This document shows, piece after piece, positions 1 to 7,784 of a DNA stretch of 64,000 bases. The notes beneath the pieces were generated by a model. That model was not told the DNA's origin and did not search any database. It saw only the letters and a list, made by a program, of their open reading frames with translations. The stretch's first letter is position 1, and every line of letters starts with the position of its first letter. This stretch comes from a virus. The translations under genes and the position numbers were made by a program. The stretch spans positions 16,595 to 80,594 of IMG/VR virus record IMGVR_UViG_3300047089_000113; one strand, given 5' to 3'.

Positions 1-192
1 CATCTTCACCGTGGCACCCGACCTGGCTGCGGCCCGCAGCTCGGCAAGCTGGCTCTCCAGGTCAGCCACCTGGGTTGACAGATCCTCCGCTGGCGCTGCC
101 GGTGCAGGCGCTGCCGGTGCAGTCATGTCCGGTACAGGCGCATCCGGGTCAGCCGGAATAGCGGGGATGACCTCTGTCGGCGCATCTGCCAT
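1..192 (-). CDS. 5' part of a structural or assembly protein, runs off left edge
   Basis: The reading frame starts at ATG 192 and stays open to base 1, so only the first 64 codons are visible. The visible part is acidic and Pro/Ala-rich (repeats of PAAPAP) and then becomes a likely coiled coil (DLSTQVADLESQLAELRAA). A GAGGAAG Shine-Dalgarno lies just upstream, between the start and the stop of the previous gene at 206. It is the next gene downstream of the connector and tail-terminator-like genes in the leftward operon, so an early tail role is expected, but no family is recognised. Confidence 0.6.
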   Translation of the reverse strand, partial: MADAPTEVIPAIPADPDAPVPDMTAPAAPAPAAPAEDLSTQVADLESQLAELRAAARSGATVKM

Positions 193-205
193 CAGTTTCT
201 TCCTC

Positions 206-688
206 TCACGGCTGGACCGGGATGAGCGAGTAGGCGCGCAGCGCTAGCGTGGTCGTCGTGGTGAAGTCCACGACCACGCAGCCCTGCGCGGCGGTGGTGA
301 GCGCCTGGGTGTTGATCGCGCCCGCGTAGGTGACCTGCGCCGGGGCCTGCTGGTTGTAGGTGAGCGGCGACCACGGCCCCAGCCAGCCCACGGTGTTGGC
401 CGCGATCGTCCCGGCGATGGCAGTACCGGCGGCGACCTGGCCGGTGTTGCCGATCAGGTCCCCGACGAGCACCTGGAACGCGCCAGCGGGGGTGGCCCCG
501 CAGGCGAAGCCGAGGATGACCTGGCCGTTGTTCGGGACCTGCACGCCGAGCTGGCCAGCCCACGCGGTGATCGCGCTCGGGCTGCCCAGGTCGTAGCCGG
601 GCGTGGTGGCGACGATGAACAGGCCCGGCCCGGACGGGTTGAGGTTCAGCGGAATCGGCTGAAGGGTAACGCGGGGTCCGGCAGGCAT
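206..688 (-). CDS. hypothetical virion protein (tail-tube candidate by position)
   Basis: 160 aa, rich in Gly, Ala, Thr and beta-prone segments, with almost no charged residues in the C-terminal half (for example TTTTTLALRAYS). No catalytic motif is visible. It starts 4 nt after the stop of the tail-terminator-like gene. By position and composition it could be the major tail protein or another beta-rich tail component. That is an inference from gene order in siphoviruses, not from a recognised signature. Confidence 0.6.
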   Translation of the reverse strand: MPAGPRVTLQPIPLNLNPSGPGLFIVATTPGYDLGSPSAITAWAGQLGVQVPNNGQVILGFACGATPAGAFQVLVGDLIGNTGQVAAGTAIAGTIAANTVGWLGPWSPLTYNQQAPAQVTYAGAINTQALTTAAQGCVVVDFTTTTTLALRAYSLIPVQP

Positions 689-689
689 C

Positions 690-1112
690 TCACACTCCAG
701 CTATCACGATGTAGGAACAGGTGAACTCATGCCGCAGGTCATTCGGGTCGAGCGGCAGCGGCGTCGGCGGGCTCCCGGCCCGGTTCGCGGCCAGCACCCG
801 CACGCCGTCCACGGTCAGCGGGTACGGCGCTCCCAGCAGCATCTGGTCCAGCCGCAGTGCCATGATCTCGGGCTCGTAGGGCTCATCGGTGGGTCCGCGC
901 ACGCGGGCCTGGAAGGACCAGGCGTCGGTGGCCGCTTCCTCGGTGGTGAAGCCCGGCCCGCCGGTAGCGGTGATGAACACCGCCCGGTCAGGCTCGGTCA
1001 GGATCTCGATGCCGGGATACAGCGGGTAACCCAGCTCCTGCGCCCCGTCCCAGCCCATGGCAGTGAGCAGGTCGATCACGACCTTGGTCATGGCGACAGT
1101 CGGCGTGCTCAT
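690..1112 (-). CDS. tail terminator / minor capsid-like protein
   Basis: 140 aa from the ATG at 1112, which overlaps the upstream stop as ATGA; an in-frame ATG further upstream would intrude 57 nt into the neighbour. The pattern of an N-terminal helix (VIDLLTAM), a strand VFITATGGPG, then FQARVRG and a long helix (PEIMALRLDQMLL) resembles the minor capsid / tail-terminator proteins of actinophages. The gene lies just after the gp10-like gene, the usual place. Family assignment is by pattern only. Confidence 0.6.
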   Translation of the reverse strand: MSTPTVAMTKVVIDLLTAMGWDGAQELGYPLYPGIEILTEPDRAVFITATGGPGFTTEEAATDAWSFQARVRGPTDEPYEPEIMALRLDQMLLGAPYPLTVDGVRVLAANRAGSPPTPLPLDPNDLRHEFTCSYIVIAGV

Positions 1113-1615
1113 CCGCGCCTCCCGCCCAGGTGCGGCGGCGGCTCCTGCTTGTGCATCACGTGCCACCAGATCCAGCCGATCAGCTCGGGCGGCAGGTGCC
1201 GCAGCCGGGCCTTGATCCGCAGCTCGCCCTCGGTCAGCCGGTGCTGCTTGGGCTGCCGGTCGTAGACCTGGCGCTGCCCGGAGTAGACCTCGGGGTGCCC
1301 GGAGCGCCGCAGGTCAGCGAACTCCACGGGTGCCTCGATCTCCACCCGGTAGCTCAGGTGGTTCATCGCCTGGGCCATCGCGTCCTGGCCGCCGTTGTCC
1401 AGCACCTCGCGGGCGTAGCCGCCCAGGTACCCGTTGTAGTACTCGTACAGCGGGGACTGGAGGTAGAGCGCGTGCCCGCCGCGCGGGTGCCGGAACTCCA
1501 GGTGCTCGTGCTGGTAGTGGGCGTAGATCTGGTCCACGGTGACCTGCCCGCGCAGCGTATGCGGAGCGCCGGTCATCCGGCGAAGCTCCGCTATCCGCGC
1601 GCTGAAGGTCTCCAT
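1109..1615 (-). CDS. HK97 gp10-like neck protein
   Basis: 168 aa from ATG 1615, placed 1 nt after the upstream stop. A start 20 codons upstream would overlap that gene. The segment with HPRGGHALYLQSPLYEYY resembles a region common in HK97 gp10-like head-tail joining proteins of actinophages. The role would be closing or connecting the neck after packaging. It sits between a gp6/gp36-type adaptor and a tail-terminator-like gene, the standard connector order. Confidence 0.6.
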   Translation of the reverse strand: METFSARIAELRRMTGAPHTLRGQVTVDQIYAHYQHEHLEFRHPRGGHALYLQSPLYEYYNGYLGGYAREVLDNGGQDAMAQAMNHLSYRVEIEAPVEFADLRRSGHPEVYSGQRQVYDRQPKQHRLTEGELRIKARLRHLPPELIGWIWWHVMHKQEPPPHLGGRRG

Positions 1616-1616
1616 G

Positions 1617-2159
1617 TCACCCCTGGCTGCTGCTCCAGCCCATGGCCCGAGGCGACCACAGACCGGCTGGCACATCGACTTCTAGCTGGTTGTTCACGAC
1701 CCGCGTGTTGCTGTCTTCCCCGGTGAAGATGTTCGGGATGCGATTGATGGGATGCGAGGTCTCGCTTGGCCCGACACCGCTCCCGGCCACCATGACGTCC
1801 AGGTCGATCTTGTTCTCGCGGACGTCGTTGAGCATCTGCTGGGCGCTCTGGTAGGCCACGAACACCGGATGGTCGGCGGCCATGACCTTGCCCTTGAGGT
1901 AGGTCCGCCAGGCGAAGAACGCGGCCAGGTCGAGCGTGAGGTCATGGAAGACCGGCGGCGGGGTGGCCGCCGCCGTGCTGCCGTCGTAGATGCCGCCGCC
2001 GTAGACGCTGACCCGGTTGGACGCCGAGTACAGGCACAGCGACAGTTGATCGTCGCTGAGCTGGGCTGGCGTGCCGGTCCCGGAATCAGTACCGCTCACC
2101 CACTCCTTCAGGTCATTGACCGAGGCGTAGAGCGGCCCGGTGGGCAGGGGAGTAGTCAT
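1617..2159 (-). CDS. head-to-tail adaptor (gp6 / DUF1320-like)
   Basis: 180 aa. The N-terminus (YASVNDLKEWV) followed by LSDDQLSLCLYSASNRV and a helical middle (LTLDLAAFFAWRTYLKGK) is the usual layout of small helical adaptor proteins that bind under the portal. The C-terminal third is Gly/Ser/Asn-rich and probably extended. The ATG overlaps the upstream stop as ATGA. The adaptor call rests on pattern and gene order and is fairly sure; the exact Pfam family is not. Confidence 0.6.
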   Translation of the reverse strand: MTTPLPTGPLYASVNDLKEWVSGTDSGTGTPAQLSDDQLSLCLYSASNRVSVYGGGIYDGSTAAATPPPVFHDLTLDLAAFFAWRTYLKGKVMAADHPVFVAYQSAQQMLNDVRENKIDLDVMVAGSGVGPSETSHPINRIPNIFTGEDSNTRVVNNQLEVDVPAGLWSPRAMGWSSSQG

Positions 2160-2356
2160 GGCACCGACCAGGCCAGGAAGAACGCCGAGAGGCCGCCAGC
2201 TCCCCAGGCCCAGCCCATGTCAGCGCCGCCGTGCAGGATGCGGGAGAACTCCAGCGCGGCGATGAACAGGCAGACGGCGGCGACCAGGCACAGCAGCCGG
2301 AACACGAACCACGGCGACCGGCCGGTGTAGGCGGGAGCGGGAGCGGGTGCGGTCAC
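2156..2356 (-). CDS. small two-helix membrane protein
   Basis: 66 aa with GTG start overlapping the upstream stop (GTGA). A Pro/Ala-rich N-terminus precedes two hydrophobic segments, about residues 16-38 (FVFRLLCLVAAVCLFIAAL) and 48-66 (WAWGAGGLSAFFLAW). A membrane protein embedded among head-connector genes is unusual. Function unknown. Confidence 0.6.
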   Translation of the reverse strand: MTAPAPAPAYTGRSPWFVFRLLCLVAAVCLFIAALEFSRILHGGADMGWAWGAGGLSAFFLAWSVP

Positions 2357-2574
2357 AGGTTGCCGCCTCCCGAGTCCCCTACGGGCTCTGTGTCGCCGGA
2401 CACTACCTGGGCGCTGGTCGGCCCGAGCGCGACCAGGTTGCCAGCGCCGCCGTAGGCCGCCTCCAGGGGTCCGCCGGGCGGGATGTCCACGATGGTGCCT
2501 CGCCTGACGAGGGTCGAGACGAGATCCCAGGCCACGATGACGTCATTGGCGACAATGCGCGGGCTGGCGGCCAT
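2353..2574 (-). CDS. small head-region protein, GAGN paralogue family
   Basis: 73 aa from ATG 2574 (TGATG overlap with the preceding gene). It shares the core G-T-I-V-D-I-P plus GGAGNLVALG with the proteins encoded from 3213 and 5882, so it is one of at least three paralogues among the capsid genes. The same codons are also the in-frame end of the longer open frame that begins at 3213. Independent translation from 2574 is favoured by the coupling overlap. Role unknown; small capsid-associated proteins of this kind are common in actinophages. Confidence 0.55.
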   Translation of the reverse strand: MAASPRIVANDVIVAWDLVSTLVRRGTIVDIPPGGPLEAAYGGAGNLVALGPTSAQVVSGDTEPVGDSGGGNL

Positions 2575-3213
2575 CAGTTGCACACCCCCACGCCCCAGCC
2601 GGTGAAGCCGGACAGGGAATGCGCCGCGTACGGCATCGCGGTGATCGGGCTGTATCCAGGCCCCGAGGCACCGGAGTTGTAGGCCGAGTAGCCGGGCGTG
2701 TAGCTGGTGGCGATCGGCGCGGTCCAGGTCCAGGTGGGCGCGACCGTATAGGTCATCGAGATGGTGCCGCCGGGCGGCAGCGAGTAGTTGCCCGCGCCCG
2801 CGCCAGCGGTCACCCCGTTGATGCTCACGTTGGTCATAGTGCCGCCGACGATGGCGACCGAGACATACTGGCCGGTGGTGTTGGTCACCACGACCGTGGT
2901 GAGCGGGACCGCAGGTGTCGAGACAGCCATCATGCCCTCCTAAATTCCCGAGCGCGGCGTGGCCAACATCGTCCTGGCCCTGCACGTAGGCTCGCAGGTT
3001 CCCGGCCCCGATCGCGGTGTACAGCGGGCTCGCCGGGTCGAGCACGATCGCCGTGTTCTTGACGAAAGTCGCCGGGTACAGCGGGCCTCCGGTGGTGCTG
3101 GCGTTGCCGAAGCCAGCCGCGCCGCCGGTTCCGGGCTCCCCGGCGACCAGCGTGGAGGCCGTGCCTGGGGCAACCGTCACGGTGGCGGTCAGGACGTACT
3201 TGTTCAGCGCCAT
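2353..3213 (-). CDS. GAGN-family protein whose frame lacks a stop and reads through two genes
   Basis: The convincing part is the first ~93 codons: MALNKYVLTATVTVAPGTAS, then AIVLDPASPLYTAIGAGNLR, clearly related to the 67-aa protein at 5679-5882. No in-frame stop follows. The frame runs antiphase through the gene at 2574-2933 and then joins the gene at 2353-2574 in frame, for 286 codons. A TAG one base out of frame sits exactly at the AGGAGG of the next gene (2940-2942), where the stop is expected. Either a one-base indel removed the stop or a long product is made. The start overlaps the upstream stop (TGATG). Confidence 0.45.
   Translation of the reverse strand: MALNKYVLTATVTVAPGTASTLVAGEPGTGGAAGFGNASTTGGPLYPATFVKNTAIVLDPASPLYTAIGAGNLRAYVQGQDDVGHAALGNLGGHDGCLDTCGPAHHGRGDQHHRPVCLGRHRRRHYDQREHQRGDRWRGRGQLLAAARRHHLDDLYGRAHLDLDRADRHQLHARLLGLQLRCLGAWIQPDHRDAVRGAFPVRLHRLGRGGVQLMAASPRIVANDVIVAWDLVSTLVRRGTIVDIPPGGPLEAAYGGAGNLVALGPTSAQVVSGDTEPVGDSGGGNL
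2574..2933 (-). CDS. beta-rich minor virion protein
   Basis: 119 aa; two adjacent ATGs (2933 and 2930), with the second better spaced from a strong AGGAGG at 2936-2941. The N-terminal half looks like a beta-sandwich: TTVVVTNTTGQYVSVAIVGG, then NVSINGV, then LPPGGTISMTY. The C-terminal half is Pro/Gly/Tyr-rich. This resembles a decoration-type capsid fold but carries no diagnostic motif. It is nested in another frame inside the longer open frame 2353-3213, which makes that longer frame suspicious. Confidence 0.65.
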   Translation of the reverse strand: MMAVSTPAVPLTTVVVTNTTGQYVSVAIVGGTMTNVSINGVTAGAGAGNYSLPPGGTISMTYTVAPTWTWTAPIATSYTPGYSAYNSGASGPGYSPITAMPYAAHSLSGFTGWGVGVCN

Positions 3214-3620
3214 CAGAAGCCCCAGCCAGCCGCTGGCGGTACCCGCTCGGAGGCGAGCTGCGACGGGGTGAGCAGGAGCTGGCCGAACGCAGCGCCGCCG
3301 CCGTGCGCGCGGTAAAACTTGGCCACCGGGACCGACGTGCCGGTCGGCACGCCGCTGACCCGGACGATCTCGGCGTTAGCCGCCGTGTCGTACAGCAGCG
3401 ACATGCCGTTGGTGAAGGCCGCGCCGCCGCTGGCCACGGTGATCGCGGTCGATGCGGTGGTCACCGCGCCCGTGCCGGTCCCGGTCGGGGCCACCGTGCT
3501 CGCCGTGAACGCCCACTCGCACGCGCCGCACAGGTAGGCCGTGCCGGTGCCGATGAGCGTCCGCAGTATGTTGCAGCGCGGGCACGGGGCGAAGACGTTG
3601 GCTGGCACCAGTGGCGGCAT
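3213..3620 (-). CDS. zinc-ribbon-bearing virion-region protein
   Basis: 135 aa with GGGAGG Shine-Dalgarno 9 nt before ATG 3620. Two CxxC pairs near the N-terminus (PCPRC about residues 13-16 and CGAC about 31-34) form a rubredoxin/zinc-ribbon-like knuckle. A Thr/Ala-rich linker and a beta-rich C-terminal domain (IVRVSGVPTGTSVPVAKFY) follow. Zinc ribbons are uncommon in head proteins. Its place just after the 204-aa gene in the capsid operon suggests a virion or assembly role. No family recognised. Confidence 0.6.
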   Translation of the reverse strand: MPPLVPANVFAPCPRCNILRTLIGTGTAYLCGACEWAFTASTVAPTGTGTGAVTTASTAITVASGGAAFTNGMSLLYDTAANAEIVRVSGVPTGTSVPVAKFYRAHGGGAAFGQLLLTPSQLASERVPPAAGWGF

Positions 3621-3626
3621 GAGCGG

Positions 3627-4241
3627 TTACCTCCCGGCCTGAGCTTGCGCTGCCCTCGCTCGGGTGCGCTCGGGCAGGATGTCCTCGGCGCTGACGTACG
3701 TGCCGCCCGCGCCGGGGTCACCGTCGCTGTTCTCGCTGCCCGGCACCGGCTCACCGGTCTCCGGGACCTCCTGCTGGAGGATCGCGGATGCGCCAGCCGG
3801 GTCGGGCAGCGGCATGCCCGAGCCCGGAGCGGGCGTTGCGGGCTGCCGCAACGCCCCCGAGACCGCGCGTGGGGGGACACGCTGCGGTGCCTCGCTGCTG
3901 GACTTCGGGCCGGTCGCGGGCCGGATAACCGGCACCCTGCGTCCGTCTCCCGGCCCGTGCCGCATGTAGCCAGCCGCTTCCTCGGGCGTGAGATTGACCG
4001 TCTCGCCCGCCATCACCAGGTCCGAGCCGCGCAGCGGGTCAGTCCCGCGCCGGGGCACGTTCAGGTTGATCAGCGCGATGTACGGGTCGCCGGGCCTGGA
4101 GGCAGGCGTCTGCACCTGGCTCTCCCGCGCGAGCAGCTTGTTCATCACCTCGCGCTCGGCCTCGGACAGCGGGGTCATCTCCGATGCCTCGTTGATGACC
4201 GGCATTGGGCGTCCTGCGCCTGGCCGTGTCTGCGGGGGCAT
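3627..4241 (-). CDS. hypothetical capsid-operon protein
   Basis: 204 aa, ATG 4241 overlapping the major capsid stop (TGATG). An N-terminal acidic helix is followed by a small domain around residues 50-105 (YIALINLNVPRRGTD, then GETVNLTPEEAAGYMRHG) that recalls the G-x-x-V-x-L-[TS]-P-E pattern in the GAGN proteins nearby. The C-terminal half is Pro/Gly/Ser-rich and likely disordered. Could be a head-completion or minor capsid protein; function not established. Confidence 0.55.
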   Translation of the reverse strand: MPPQTRPGAGRPMPVINEASEMTPLSEAEREVMNKLLARESQVQTPASRPGDPYIALINLNVPRRGTDPLRGSDLVMAGETVNLTPEEAAGYMRHGPGDGRRVPVIRPATGPKSSSEAPQRVPPRAVSGALRQPATPAPGSGMPLPDPAGASAILQQEVPETGEPVPGSENSDGDPGAGGTYVSAEDILPERTRARAAQAQAGR

Positions 4242-5152
4242 CAGACTCCGCTCAGCAGCACGATGGCCAGCGGCTGGTCCAGGCCGATGGCAGCGGCGCG
4301 CTGCGTGTCCGACCGCCAGGTCTTGCGCGGCTCGTCGCGGTAGAGCGGGCCTGCCATGAACGGCAGCTCGTCCGCGAAGAAGCCCGCCCGCTGGCGCTGC
4401 ATGATGAGCGCGTTGCCCGCCGGGACCTGGCGGGAGACCATCACGTCCAGGTTGAGGATCTGCTGCGGGAGCGTGCCCGTGTACAGCAGGTTCTCGCTGG
4501 CGATGTCACCGATGTACGGCGCGGCGAACGTGGCGCTCTGGAGCAGCGTGTTCTTGGTGCCGTGGTTGATGATCAGCGTGTCGGCCTCGAATCCGAGCCA
4601 CTGCGTCACGCCGCTCGGGGACACGATGTTGGCGTTCTCGATCAGGTAGACCGCCTGCATGATGTCGGCCCGGATGGTCGCAGCCGCGCTGGCCCAGGCG
4701 TTCGCCACGGCGAGTGTCTGGATCGAGGCGTTGGAGACTACCGCCGAGTAGAAGGCGGTGTTCCACGAGTAGACCATCGTGTTCTTGACCTGCAAGAGCT
4801 GGCGGGTCACCGGGTCGATGGCCTGACGGCGGCGCATCTCATCGGAGACCATGATCGCCATCGCGCGCTCGTGGCTGAAGACCACTCGCGGGATTCCGAC
4901 GCTGGTCGGCACGATCGGGACCTCACCGAACTCAGGCCGGATCTCCGGGTAGTCGTCGGCGTACAGAGGCGTGCTCTCGGCGTACCTGACCGCGCCGGAT
5001 GGTGCCGCCCCGCCCGACCGCAGCACCGAGTCCATGACGAACTCGTTGCGCGTGATATCGAGGATGAGCTGGGGGATGACCAGCGGGTCCTTCAGCAGCT
5101 CGTTGACGGTGATCCGTGGTGCATCGCTATAGCTCCTGGCACCAGTCGGCAT
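4241..5152 (-). CDS. major capsid protein (HK97 fold)
   Basis: 303 aa with GAGGGAG upstream of ATG 5152. The N-terminal arm (RITVNELLKDPLVIPQLILD), the P-domain-like long helix region around residues 95-135 (SHERAMAIMVSDEMRRRQ) and the C-terminal strand-rich end with DELPFMAG match the usual actinophage HK97-type capsid pattern. It lies downstream of protease-scaffold and decoration genes as expected. It lacks an obvious long delta domain because the scaffold is fused to the protease instead. Confidence 0.85.
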   Translation of the reverse strand: MPTGARSYSDAPRITVNELLKDPLVIPQLILDITRNEFVMDSVLRSGGAAPSGAVRYAESTPLYADDYPEIRPEFGEVPIVPTSVGIPRVVFSHERAMAIMVSDEMRRRQAIDPVTRQLLQVKNTMVYSWNTAFYSAVVSNASIQTLAVANAWASAAATIRADIMQAVYLIENANIVSPSGVTQWLGFEADTLIINHGTKNTLLQSATFAAPYIGDIASENLLYTGTLPQQILNLDVMVSRQVPAGNALIMQRQRAGFFADELPFMAGPLYRDEPRKTWRSDTQRAAAIGLDQPLAIVLLSGV

Positions 5153-5163
5153 GACTCACTCCC

Positions 5164-5670
5164 TCAAATCTCGACTCGGCAGCGGCCGAAGAAGTAGGAC
5201 GCGCCGCCCTGGCCGCCGATTTGCTGGGTGAGCATCCCGGCTGAGATGCCGCCGGGGTGCGTGCAGCGAGCGACGATGAGGTCAGCCGTGCCAGCCGCGT
5301 AGGCGACCACGGTCCCGGCGTTGCCGCCGACCGCGCTGATCATCAGCGGCTGGCCGACGTAGGCCGCCCCTGAGTACCAGCAGAAGATGTCCACGCCGCC
5401 GTAGTAGACCGCCACGTAGTCAGTCAGCACGGAGATGTCAATCAGCGGCTGGCCGTAGGTGTTCGGCAGGCCGGTCTGGACGGAGATGGGCGCGGCATCA
5501 CTTCCGGCCACGCCGAGCGCGTAGTTGACCGAGGGTGTCGCAAGCGCCACCGTCAGGTCTGTGGTACCCGGCGTGATCGAGTGGTGCATGACCCACTGAC
5601 CGCCGTAGATCAGGCCGAACACCTGGTAGTTGGACGGGCCAACCTTGTAGTGCGGCAGGGCTCCTGCCAT
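5164..5670 (-). CDS. capsid decoration / cement-like protein
   Basis: 168 aa, AGGAGG 4 nt before ATG 5670. Beta-rich, Gly/Ala/Val-rich sequence with repeated short strands, for example GTVVAYAAGTADLIVARCTH, typical of trimeric cement proteins of HK97-like capsids. Immediately upstream of the major capsid gene in transcription order. Decoration role inferred from composition and position. Confidence 0.6.
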   Translation of the reverse strand: MAGALPHYKVGPSNYQVFGLIYGGQWVMHHSITPGTTDLTVALATPSVNYALGVAGSDAAPISVQTGLPNTYGQPLIDISVLTDYVAVYYGGVDIFCWYSGAAYVGQPLMISAVGGNAGTVVAYAAGTADLIVARCTHPGGISAGMLTQQIGGQGGASYFFGRCRVEI

Positions 5671-5678
5671 CGTTCCTC

Positions 5679-5882
5679 CTAAGAGCCGTTCGATACGCCG
5701 ACAGCTTCACCTTGCTGGTCGTGGACGGTGGCGGTGGCGACCGCCCGCATGTTGCCAGCCCCGAGAGCGGTGACCTCGGCTGGCGACAGGTCCACGGTCT
5801 GCCCCTTGACGTGCACACGGCCGGGTTGCAGGTAGTTGACGAACGCCACCTGCGCTGCCGTGGTGAGGATGTACTTGGCCAT
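5679..5882 (-). CDS. GAGN-family small capsid-operon protein
   Basis: 67 aa. The segment VDLSPAEVTALGAGNMRAV matches AIVLDPASPLYTAIGAGNLR in the protein starting at 3213 and the GGAGNLVAL segment of the 2353-2574 protein. This copy terminates normally, which gives the expected size (65-95 aa) for the family. Placed between protease-scaffold and decoration genes. Function unknown; possibly a minor capsid or assembly factor. Confidence 0.6.
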   Translation of the reverse strand: MAKYILTTAAQVAFVNYLQPGRVHVKGQTVDLSPAEVTALGAGNMRAVATATVHDQQGEAVGVSNGS

Positions 5883-5885
5883 CGG

Positions 5886-7088
5886 CTACAGGCCCATCTG
5901 CTGCCTGGCGCGGTCGATGACCTCGCTGCGCGCCGTCTGCTCCGCGCTCGGCTGCGCGCCGGGCGGCTCGTCCATCGGGGTGCCCAGCTCCGCGCCCAGG
6001 TCGAGCATCTGCGCCATCTTGGCGTACTCGCTCAGCACCTTGCGCATGACCTGGCCGACGTCCACCCGCTGGCCGTTGGCCAGGTCGATGGTGTGCCCGG
6101 AGCCCTGGAGCACCGGCCGGGCCAGGTCGGTGATGTAGGGCGGCACGCCGAGATCCGCGAGCTGCCGCTTCTCCACATCGAACGTCTGCGCCTCGAACCG
6201 CGTCTGGAAGACGCCAAGCTGGCGCTCGGTCTCATCCGCGCGGGAGTTGGCGAGGTCGATGGCCATCTGCGCCTCGGCCGTCAGGCCGGTGGTCTGCATG
6301 GCATCGGCGGTGTCGGCGTCAAGCCCGGCCTCGACGGCGGCCAGCTCGTCATCGTCCAGGGCGGCGATCAGGTCGGCCAGCTCGGCGTCGGTCAGCTCGT
6401 CATCGGCTGGCGGTGCGGGCGGCGTGCTGCCGTTACCAGCAGGCGGGGCTTGCTGCTGCCCGAGCAGCCGGTCCAGGGCAGCCGGGTCCATGTTGAGCAG
6501 CTTGCTCAGGTTGGCCTGCTGCTGGGGGTTCATCTGCTCGGGCATGGTCTCCACTTCCTGTCCGGCGTAACTCGATCCGGTGAGGTCTATAACGAGTGAC
6601 GGCGTGTTGGCCGCCTCGATGGTCTGCCAGGCCCCGAGGCCCGGAATGCGCGGGTCCAGTGTCCCGAGCACGTGCTGAACGGCGGCAGGGTAGAACTTCC
6701 CGTCCGCGCGCTGGTACTGCTCGACTATCCGCGCCGATACGCCCAGGTACGGATTCTCCCTCAGCACCTGCTCGCCAGCCGGGGTCGGGTCGAGCGTGAT
6801 ATAGAGCCCGTCCGGCTCGGTCTGCATGTCCACGATCGTGCCGCGATGACGCTCCGGGTCATTGGTATGACTGTTGCCCGCGTCCGCGAGCTGGAAGGAC
6901 ACCTGGTCATACGCCCGGCTGCGGAACGCCTCTGCCAGCCCCGCCAGGTAGCCCGGCGTGAAGTGCAGCGTGCGGCCCTGGTACTGGATGTCCCCGATCG
7001 GCAGCACCCGCTTGCGCCAGAGCTTGTTGCCCAGCTCGATCGCAGTGCCCCGGTCGAACGGGGTCAGCAGCGCGGCGAAAGCGGTCAT
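5886..7088 (-). CDS. capsid maturation protease fused to scaffold
   Basis: 400 aa. Residues 1-160 resemble the Mu I / prohead-protease type: H74 in GNSHTNDPERHRG, S118 in YLGVSARIV and H139 in QHVLGTLDPRIPGLG are candidate catalytic residues. Residues 180-290 are acidic, Gln/Pro-rich and helical, and residues 290-400 are charged helices, as in internal scaffolds removed during maturation. The ATG overlaps the upstream stop (ATGA). The fusion of protease and scaffold is common in actinophages. Confidence 0.75.
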   Translation of the reverse strand: MTAFAALLTPFDRGTAIELGNKLWRKRVLPIGDIQYQGRTLHFTPGYLAGLAEAFRSRAYDQVSFQLADAGNSHTNDPERHRGTIVDMQTEPDGLYITLDPTPAGEQVLRENPYLGVSARIVEQYQRADGKFYPAAVQHVLGTLDPRIPGLGAWQTIEAANTPSLVIDLTGSSYAGQEVETMPEQMNPQQQANLSKLLNMDPAALDRLLGQQQAPPAGNGSTPPAPPADDELTDAELADLIAALDDDELAAVEAGLDADTADAMQTTGLTAEAQMAIDLANSRADETERQLGVFQTRFEAQTFDVEKRQLADLGVPPYITDLARPVLQGSGHTIDLANGQRVDVGQVMRKVLSEYAKMAQMLDLGAELGTPMDEPPGAQPSAEQTARSEVIDRARQQMGL

Positions 7089-7699
7089 GAGGGTGCCCCG
7101 AACGACTGGGCGCGCTTGGCGAACTTGTGCGCCTTGGCGTGGTCCCAGCCCTTGGCCTTCAGCTTCTTCCTGATGCTCAGGCCCTTGGGTGACAACTCGT
7201 TGTCGTCGGCGTCGGGCTCCTTGCCGCCGTTGGCCATGGTGACCCGAGCGCCGTCACCGGCTGAGCGCGCGGGCGTGGCCAGGGCGTTGATAGCGGGCAC
7301 CCCGTACTGCTCCATCAGCGGCGTCTGGACCGGCGGCGGCTGGAGCGCCCCGTCAGCAGGCTGGTCGGTGCCCCGGTTCCACAGGCCCAGCAGCTCGGCC
7401 AGGGCTCCGCGCTGGTGCACATGCGGCCGGGTGGACGTCTTGCCGCCGTAGACCGCCCGCCAGCCGTCCTCGTCCCTGATCTCCCCGATCAGCGTGCCGC
7501 CCCTGCGGTGCCGGATCGACGCGCCGCCGGTTGCGCTGCGGCCGATCAGGACGTCGCCGGGCGACGTGACCGGGTATCGCGGGGTGGCCAGCTCGACCCT
7601 GCTGCCCCTGGTGCGGCTGGCGATGTAGGCGGCTAGATGCTCGGGGTTGCTCACTCCGCGTACGGCTAGTGCTGCGATGGCAGCCTGCCGTGAGGCCAT
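7085..7699 (-). CDS. hypothetical protein with SHxKA-type basic C-terminus
   Basis: 204 aa from ATG 7699, chosen because AGGAGG lies 4 nt upstream; a longer frame exists without a Shine-Dalgarno. An N-terminal helix (AAIAALAVRGVSNPEHLAAY) is followed by a beta-rich middle (PGDVLIGRSATGGASIRHRR). The basic C-terminus IRKKLKAKGWDHAKAHKF matches repeats in the 1068-aa protein at 12351-15557. That shared element suggests a common virion or packaging context. Function unknown. Confidence 0.6.
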   Translation of the reverse strand: MASRQAAIAALAVRGVSNPEHLAAYIASRTRGSRVELATPRYPVTSPGDVLIGRSATGGASIRHRRGGTLIGEIRDEDGWRAVYGGKTSTRPHVHQRGALAELLGLWNRGTDQPADGALQPPPVQTPLMEQYGVPAINALATPARSAGDGARVTMANGGKEPDADDNELSPKGLSIRKKLKAKGWDHAKAHKFAKRAQSFGAPS

Positions 7700-7784
7700 G
7701 ACGCCTCCTAGACTCTCAACGTCTACTTGAAGGCCATCGTAGGCTGCCGCGTCCAGGAACGCATGACCCGGTATGCAGGAATCT

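Noticed and set aside
4205-5197. 330-codon plus-strand frame opposite the major capsid gene
   Set aside because: Antisense to a clear capsid gene; no independent support.
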